This document shows positions 7,276-10,711 of a stretch of 10,711 bases of DNA, in pieces. The stretch comes from AP-15 sp045802495 (GTDB lineage Bacteria > Pseudomonadota > Alphaproteobacteria > ATCC43930 > CGMCC-115725). The first letter of the stretch is position 1. Every line of letters begins with the position of its first letter. Under the pieces are notes generated by a model. It saw only the letters and a list, made by a program, of their open reading frames with translations, did no database searches and was not told the DNA's origin. The translations under genes and the position numbers were made by a program. Location of the stretch: contig JBJMQW010000342.1 of the NCBI GenBank assembly GCA_045802495.1, positions 1-10,711 of the forward strand. Direction: 5' to 3'.

Positions 7276-8283
7276 ATGGGAATGACGAAGACGGTTTTGG
7301 TGACGGGTGGGGCGGGGTATATCGGCAGTCACGCGTGCAAGGCGTTGGCGCGAGCCGGATACAAGCCGGTAGTCTATGACAATCTGTCACGCGGCCATCG
7401 CGCGGCAGTGCGCTGGGGACCGCTTGTTGAGGGCGACATTGCAGACCGCGCCGGCGTGGCAGCAGCGCTCGACCAACATCGAGCATCAGCAGTCATGCAT
7501 TTTGCAGCTTACGCCTATGTCGGCGAATCGGTTGGCGATCCGGCGACCTATTATCGCAACAATCTTCTCGGCTCTCTCTCTCTGCTCGGCGCGATGCGCG
7601 ACGTTGGGGTCGATCAAATCGTCTTTTCCTCGACCTGCGCGACGTATGGCACGCCCGCCAGTACTCCGATTCGCGAGACCGCGCCGCAGCAGCCGGTCAA
7701 TCCGTATGGCGAGACAAAGCTGGCGATCGAGCGGGCTCTTCATTGGTACGGCCAGGCTTATGGCCTGAGATCAGTGTCGCTGCGCTATTTCAATGCCGCC
7801 GGCGCGGATCCGGATGGCGAGATCGGCGAGATGCACGACCCGGAGACGCATCTGGTTCCGCTCGTTCTGCAGACTGCCCTGGGGGACCGATCGCACCTCG
7901 ATGTCTACGGAACGGATTATCCAACCCCCGACGGGACCGCCATCCGCGACTACATTCATGTCCAGGATCTTGCGGACGCCCACCTACGAGCGTTCGAACA
8001 TCTCGGCGCCGGAAAGCAAAGCGCGGCGCTGAACCTCGGGACCGGCCACGGCCATTCAGTACGCGAGGTGGTTCGGGTTGCCGAGGCCGTTGGCGGGCGG
8101 CCAGTCCGGTGCCGCGATACGGCACGTCGGCCTGGCGACCCGCCGGCGCTCGTCGCCGATCCCAGCCTCGCAGCCGAGCTTCTTGGCTGGCGCGCGCGGA
8201 TGTCCGATCTCGAAACGATCGTGCGGACCGCTCTTGCCTGGCACACGAGCAGCGCCGGTCGTGCCGCTGCCTCTCAATCATAG
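7276..8283 (+). CDS. galE: UDP-glucose 4-epimerase
   Basis: GalE interconverts UDP-glucose and UDP-galactose with tightly bound NAD and supplies UDP-galactose for polysaccharides and glycolipids. The 335-residue protein shows the extended-SDR hallmarks: TGGAGYIGSH (residues 10-19), HFAAYAYVGESV, the serine/threonine catalytic segment FSSTCATYG (117-125), YGETK with Tyr144 and Lys148, SLRYFNAAGADP, and TAIRDYIHVQDLADAH near the sugar-binding region. Length and motif spacing fit GalE closely; a related UDP-sugar epimerase such as a UDP-xylose/arabinose 4-epimerase is possible. The start is debatable. ATG 7276 and ATG 7282 both sit directly before the first beta strand and neither has an ideal ribosome binding site, while the frame is open back to 7117. 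I chose 7276 because of the candidate promoter at 7215-7244. The gene probably forms a unit with the glycosidase-glycosyltransferase gene that begins 97 bases after its stop. Confidence 0.93.
   Translation: MGMTKTVLVTGGAGYIGSHACKALARAGYKPVVYDNLSRGHRAAVRWGPLVEGDIADRAGVAAALDQHRASAVMHFAAYAYVGESVGDPATYYRNNLLGSLSLLGAMRDVGVDQIVFSSTCATYGTPASTPIRETAPQQPVNPYGETKLAIERALHWYGQAYGLRSVSLRYFNAAGADPDGEIGEMHDPETHLVPLVLQTALGDRSHLDVYGTDYPTPDGTAIRDYIHVQDLADAHLRAFEHLGAGKQSAALNLGTGHGHSVREVVRVAEAVGGRPVRCRDTARRPGDPPALVADPSLAAELLGWRARMSDLETIVRTALAWHTSSAGRAAASQS
7572..7583 (+). repeat. (CT)6 dinucleotide tract inside galE
   Basis: Twelve bases of pure CT repeat encode part of NLLGSLSLLGA in the epimerase. Gain or loss of one CT unit would shift the frame and inactivate galE. 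The tract is short for an efficient slippage site and is also explained by the Leu/Ser coding sequence. Confidence 0.6.
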
Positions 8284-8300
8284 GTCCCGGAGCGATCGGA

Positions 8301-8390
8301 ATGAATCATATGATCACCCGTTATGCGAGCGCAATGCCACCCACAGGTCCGCCGCGACAGAAGTCCCTGGAGCTTCCGGTATGTCCGTGA
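8301..8390 (+). CDS. possible 29-residue small ORF overlapping the start of the glycosidase-glycosyltransferase gene
   Basis: ATG 8301 follows GGAG (8289-8292) at an 8-base distance, and the frame runs 29 codons to TGA at 8388-8390, overlapping the ATG of the next gene (8381) by 10 bases in another frame. The peptide begins MNHMITRYAS and ends LELPVCP, with proline and basic residues in the middle. It has no recognisable domain and no signal or membrane segment. Such an arrangement could act as a leader whose translation delivers ribosomes to the downstream start. It could equally be chance in a 97-base gap. I would not call it a gene without expression or conservation data. Confidence 0.3.
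   Translation: MNHMITRYASAMPPTGPPRQKSLELPVCP
8369..8372 (+). promoter_or_regulatory. ribosome binding site that sets the start of the glycosidase-glycosyltransferase gene
   Basis: GGAG stands 8 bases before ATG 8381. It decides the start of the large open gene, for which other in-frame candidates are much less well placed. It lies inside the candidate small ORF, so translation of that ORF would pass over it. Confidence 0.6.
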
Positions 8391-10711
8391 TCGAAATCGA
8401 GGAGGTTGGGACACTGCACCCACCGGCGCGTGAAGCGAAGATCGACCCGCCTGGCCCTGTGCGCGTGCACGGGAAGTTCTTCTTCGTCGGGGAGACGAAG
8501 CACTTTGTCAAAGGGGTCACCTACGGCCCTTTCCCGACGGGTCGCCATGGCGCGCCATTCCCCGAGCGCGCGATGGTCGACGCCGATTTCGCGCTGATGG
8601 CCGAGGCCGGCATCAACACCGTTCGCGTGTTTACGGTCCCCCCGGTGTGGCTGCTCGATGCAGCCCAAGAGGCCGGCTTAAAGCTGCTGGTCGGGCTCCC
8701 CTGGTCGCAGCATATCGCTTTTCTGGACAGCCCGGCGACGCAGCAGCAGATCCGCGAGGCTGTGACCGCCGGTGTACGAGGCTGTTGCTGCCACCCCGCG
8801 ATTTTTGCCTACCTGGTCGGTAACGAAATTCCCCCCGATATGGTTCGCTGGCATGGCGCCGAGCCAGTACGCCGCTTTCTCAAGAGCCTCGTAGCCTGCG
8901 TTAAGGCAGAACACCCCGGCGCGCTGGTCAGTTATGCGAACTATCCGTCCACCGAATACCTCACCGTCGACTTCACCGATTTTGTCTGCTTCAACGTTTA
9001 TCTCCACGATCAACTCGCCTTTCGTCGGTACATCGCGAGACTGCACAATGTCGCCGTCGATCAGCCACTGGTCCTGACGGAATTCGGAGTTGATTCATAC
9101 AGCGAGGGAGAGGAGGAGCAGCGCCGCGTTCTCTCCTGGCAGATTCACACTGCCTTCGAGGCGGGAATAGCCGGAACATTTGTTTTCGCCTGGACCGACG
9201 AGTGGTTTACCGGCGGACATTTGGTCGAGAATTGGGCGTTCGGCCTCGTCGACCGGGCGCGCCAACCCAAACCCTCGTTTGACGAGATCGTGCGCCAGTA
9301 TAACGGAACTCTGCCGCCGCCGCTGCAGCGCTACCCGCGCGTGTCGGTGGTCGTTTGCGCCTACAATGCCGAGCGCACAATCGACCAGTGTCTCGCCTCG
9401 CTCGCAGAGCTCAGCTACCCCGATTACGAGGTTATCGTCGTCAATGACGGCTCGCACGATCGAACGCTCGAAATCGCCCGGAGCTATGGCTATTGTCGGA
9501 TCATCGACCAGCCCAATAAGGGGCTGAGCGTCGCCCGCAATGTCGGTGCCCAAGCCGCCAACGGCGAGATCGTCGCCTACACCGACAGCGATTGCGTCGC
9601 AGACCCCGATTGGCTGACCTACCTTGTCGCAAAACTGGAGGCAAGCGGCCTCGCCGCCTGCGGCGGACCCAACTTCCCGCCGCCCGAAAACAATCTGGTG
9701 CCCGCGGCGGTCGCGGTGTCGCCGGGCGGCCCGACCCATGTGCTGATCAGCGACGAGGTTGCTGAACACATCGCTGGCTGCAACATGGCGTTTCGCCGCG
9801 ATGCGCTGCTGCAGCTCGGCGGCTTTGATCCAATCTACCGCGCCGCCGGCGACGATGTCGACATCTGCTGGCGGTTCCAGGATGCAGGCTACACGATCGG
9901 CTTCAGCGCGGCCGCGATGGTCTGGCATTTCCGCCGCAACACCGTCGCTGCTTATTGCGCTCAGCAGCGCGGCTACGGCAAAGCCGAGGCGCTCGTCTAT
10001 TCGAAACACCCCTTTCGCTTCAATCTGTTTGGCCAGGCGAAGTGGCTCGGCCGCATTTACGGCGACCTCTCCACCTCGCTGCTGCTGTCGCGCCGTCCGA
10101 TCATCTATTCCGGAACATTCGGCCGCGGCCTGTTTCAGACGATGTACGAACCGCCGTCCTCGCTGACCGCCTTTATGCCGTTGAGTTTCGAGTGGAGTAT
10201 TGCCGCCCTGCCGCTGGCCGTCGCCGGCATTGCGGGCGGCGGATGGCTCTGGCTGCTGACGGTTCCGCTGCTCGTCACCTGGGTGATGTGCATCAATGGC
10301 GCCCTCAAGGCGCCGATCGAGGAGCGCTTCAGCGGTCTCAAGGCGCGCGCGCTGGTTGCTCTGCTGATCTATCTCGGTCCGCTGCTGCGCGGCCTGGAGC
10401 GGAGCAAATGGCGGCTCCGGGAAATGCGGGCGGAAGACCACATCGGTTTGGCCGAGACCGCGCAGCGCGCGCGCATCTCATGGCCGGCGAGGGCGTTCTG
10501 CCTTTCTTTTTGGAGTGATGTCGGAACCGAGAAGGAAGCGCTGATCTGCGGGTTGATGGATTTTCTTGTGCCGCAAAAGTATTTCGTCGTTCCGGATGTC
10601 GGTTGGAGCAGTTGGGATTTGCAAATCGCCCGCGGCCTGTGCAGCCGTGCGCTGGTCGTGGTCTGTTCCGAGAATCACGGTGGCTCCCGACGGCTTTTGC
10701 GCGTGCGCTGC
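8381..10711 (+). CDS. fusion protein: clan GH-A glycoside hydrolase domain + GT2 glycosyltransferase + membrane segments + C-terminal domain, incomplete at window edge
   Basis: 777 codons are visible with no stop. Residues about 25-300 form a TIM-barrel glycosidase: KGVTYGPF early, the acid/base motif GNEIP (Glu149), the nucleophile motif LTEFG (Glu234) and FVFAWTDEW on the last strand. The two glutamates 85 residues apart mark a retaining clan GH-A enzyme; GH2- and GH5-like families are possible. Residues about 320-580 are a GT2 fold: VSVVVCAYN (321-329), VIVVNDGS, the metal-binding DSD (402-404), then GDDVD (490-494) and CWRF (496-499), where family members have ED and QxxRW-type motifs. 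Hydrophobic segments at about 604-638 (one long or two short helices) and 658-672 suggest a membrane anchor. Residues 701-777 form a further domain with GWSSWDLQIARG and ENHGGSRRLLRVRC that I cannot assign. There is no N-terminal signal peptide. GalE immediately upstream could supply the donor UDP-galactose for polysaccharide or glycolipid assembly; the true product is unknown. Confidence 0.9.
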   Translation, partial: MSVIEIEEVGTLHPPAREAKIDPPGPVRVHGKFFFVGETKHFVKGVTYGPFPTGRHGAPFPERAMVDADFALMAEAGINTVRVFTVPPVWLLDAAQEAGLKLLVGLPWSQHIAFLDSPATQQQIREAVTAGVRGCCCHPAIFAYLVGNEIPPDMVRWHGAEPVRRFLKSLVACVKAEHPGALVSYANYPSTEYLTVDFTDFVCFNVYLHDQLAFRRYIARLHNVAVDQPLVLTEFGVDSYSEGEEEQRRVLSWQIHTAFEAGIAGTFVFAWTDEWFTGGHLVENWAFGLVDRARQPKPSFDEIVRQYNGTLPPPLQRYPRVSVVVCAYNAERTIDQCLASLAELSYPDYEVIVVNDGSHDRTLEIARSYGYCRIIDQPNKGLSVARNVGAQAANGEIVAYTDSDCVADPDWLTYLVAKLEASGLAACGGPNFPPPENNLVPAAVAVSPGGPTHVLISDEVAEHIAGCNMAFRRDALLQLGGFDPIYRAAGDDVDICWRFQDAGYTIGFSAAAMVWHFRRNTVAAYCAQQRGYGKAEALVYSKHPFRFNLFGQAKWLGRIYGDLSTSLLLSRRPIIYSGTFGRGLFQTMYEPPSSLTAFMPLSFEWSIAALPLAVAGIAGGGWLWLLTVPLLVTWVMCINGALKAPIEERFSGLKARALVALLIYLGPLLRGLERSKWRLREMRAEDHIGLAETAQRARISWPARAFCLSFWSDVGTEKEALICGLMDFLVPQKYFVVPDVGWSSWDLQIARGLCSRALVVVCSENHGGSRRLLRVRC

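Noticed and set aside
7743..8300. Plus-strand frame overlapping the second half of galE
   Set aside because: This part is a shadow of galE. Only its last 90 bases (8301-8390), with a separate ATG and ribosome binding site, were kept as a low-confidence small ORF.
9095..10441. 448-codon open frame on the minus strand
   Set aside because: It is fully antisense to the glycosidase-glycosyltransferase gene, whose GH and GT2 motifs are unmistakable. Its translation has no recognisable motif and is low-complexity (Gln/Arg/Ala-rich), as expected for a shadow frame in GC-rich DNA.

Overview
The window looks like chromosome from a high-GC alphaproteobacterium, most likely of the Rhizobiales or a nearby order. 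That assignment rests on GC-rich third codon positions throughout and on the style of the proteins (a GPLMKVAQ-type ABC1 kinase, an oligoendopeptidase F starting LPEWDLSDLYP, a galE-linked glycosyltransferase). No rRNA, tRNA, CRISPR array, insertion sequence or phage gene is visible. I could not run any similarity search, so family names come from motifs read directly in the translations.

Left third (1-3224, minus strand): a tight three-gene operon transcribed leftwards and running off the window. Its order is an AMP-forming long-chain-type acyl-CoA synthetase, a short-chain dehydrogenase/reductase (13-base gap, GTG start), and a metal-dependent N-carbamoyl-amino-acid-type hydrolase of the M20 family (ATGA overlap, C-terminus cut off by the window edge). 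The spacing implies co-translation and a shared catabolic role: acyl activation, alcohol/ketone redox and amide or ureido hydrolysis. The substrate cannot be read from the sequence.

Middle (3225-6987, plus strand): after a 133-base divergent intergenic region come a complete M3-family oligoendopeptidase F (HELGH zinc site) and, 43 bases later, an ABC1/UbiB/ADCK-type atypical kinase with a TTG start and a KxAQ variant of the usual KxGQ motif. A short lipoprotein with a clear LGGC lipobox follows. The 288 bases after it (6988-7275) hold no intact gene. They do contain coding-like fragments that may be gene relics, then a candidate promoter for the next gene.

Right third (7276-10711, plus strand): a sugar locus. 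A UDP-glucose 4-epimerase (GalE) is followed by a possible 29-codon small ORF. That ORF overlaps the start of a large open-ended gene encoding a clan GH-A glycoside hydrolase domain fused to a GT2 glycosyltransferase, then membrane segments and a further C-terminal domain (777 codons seen, not finished). GalE could supply UDP-galactose to the GT2 domain for a surface polysaccharide or glycolipid. The GH-GT2-membrane fusion is the most interesting object in the window, because one polypeptide carries both a sugar-cleaving and a sugar-adding catalytic site.
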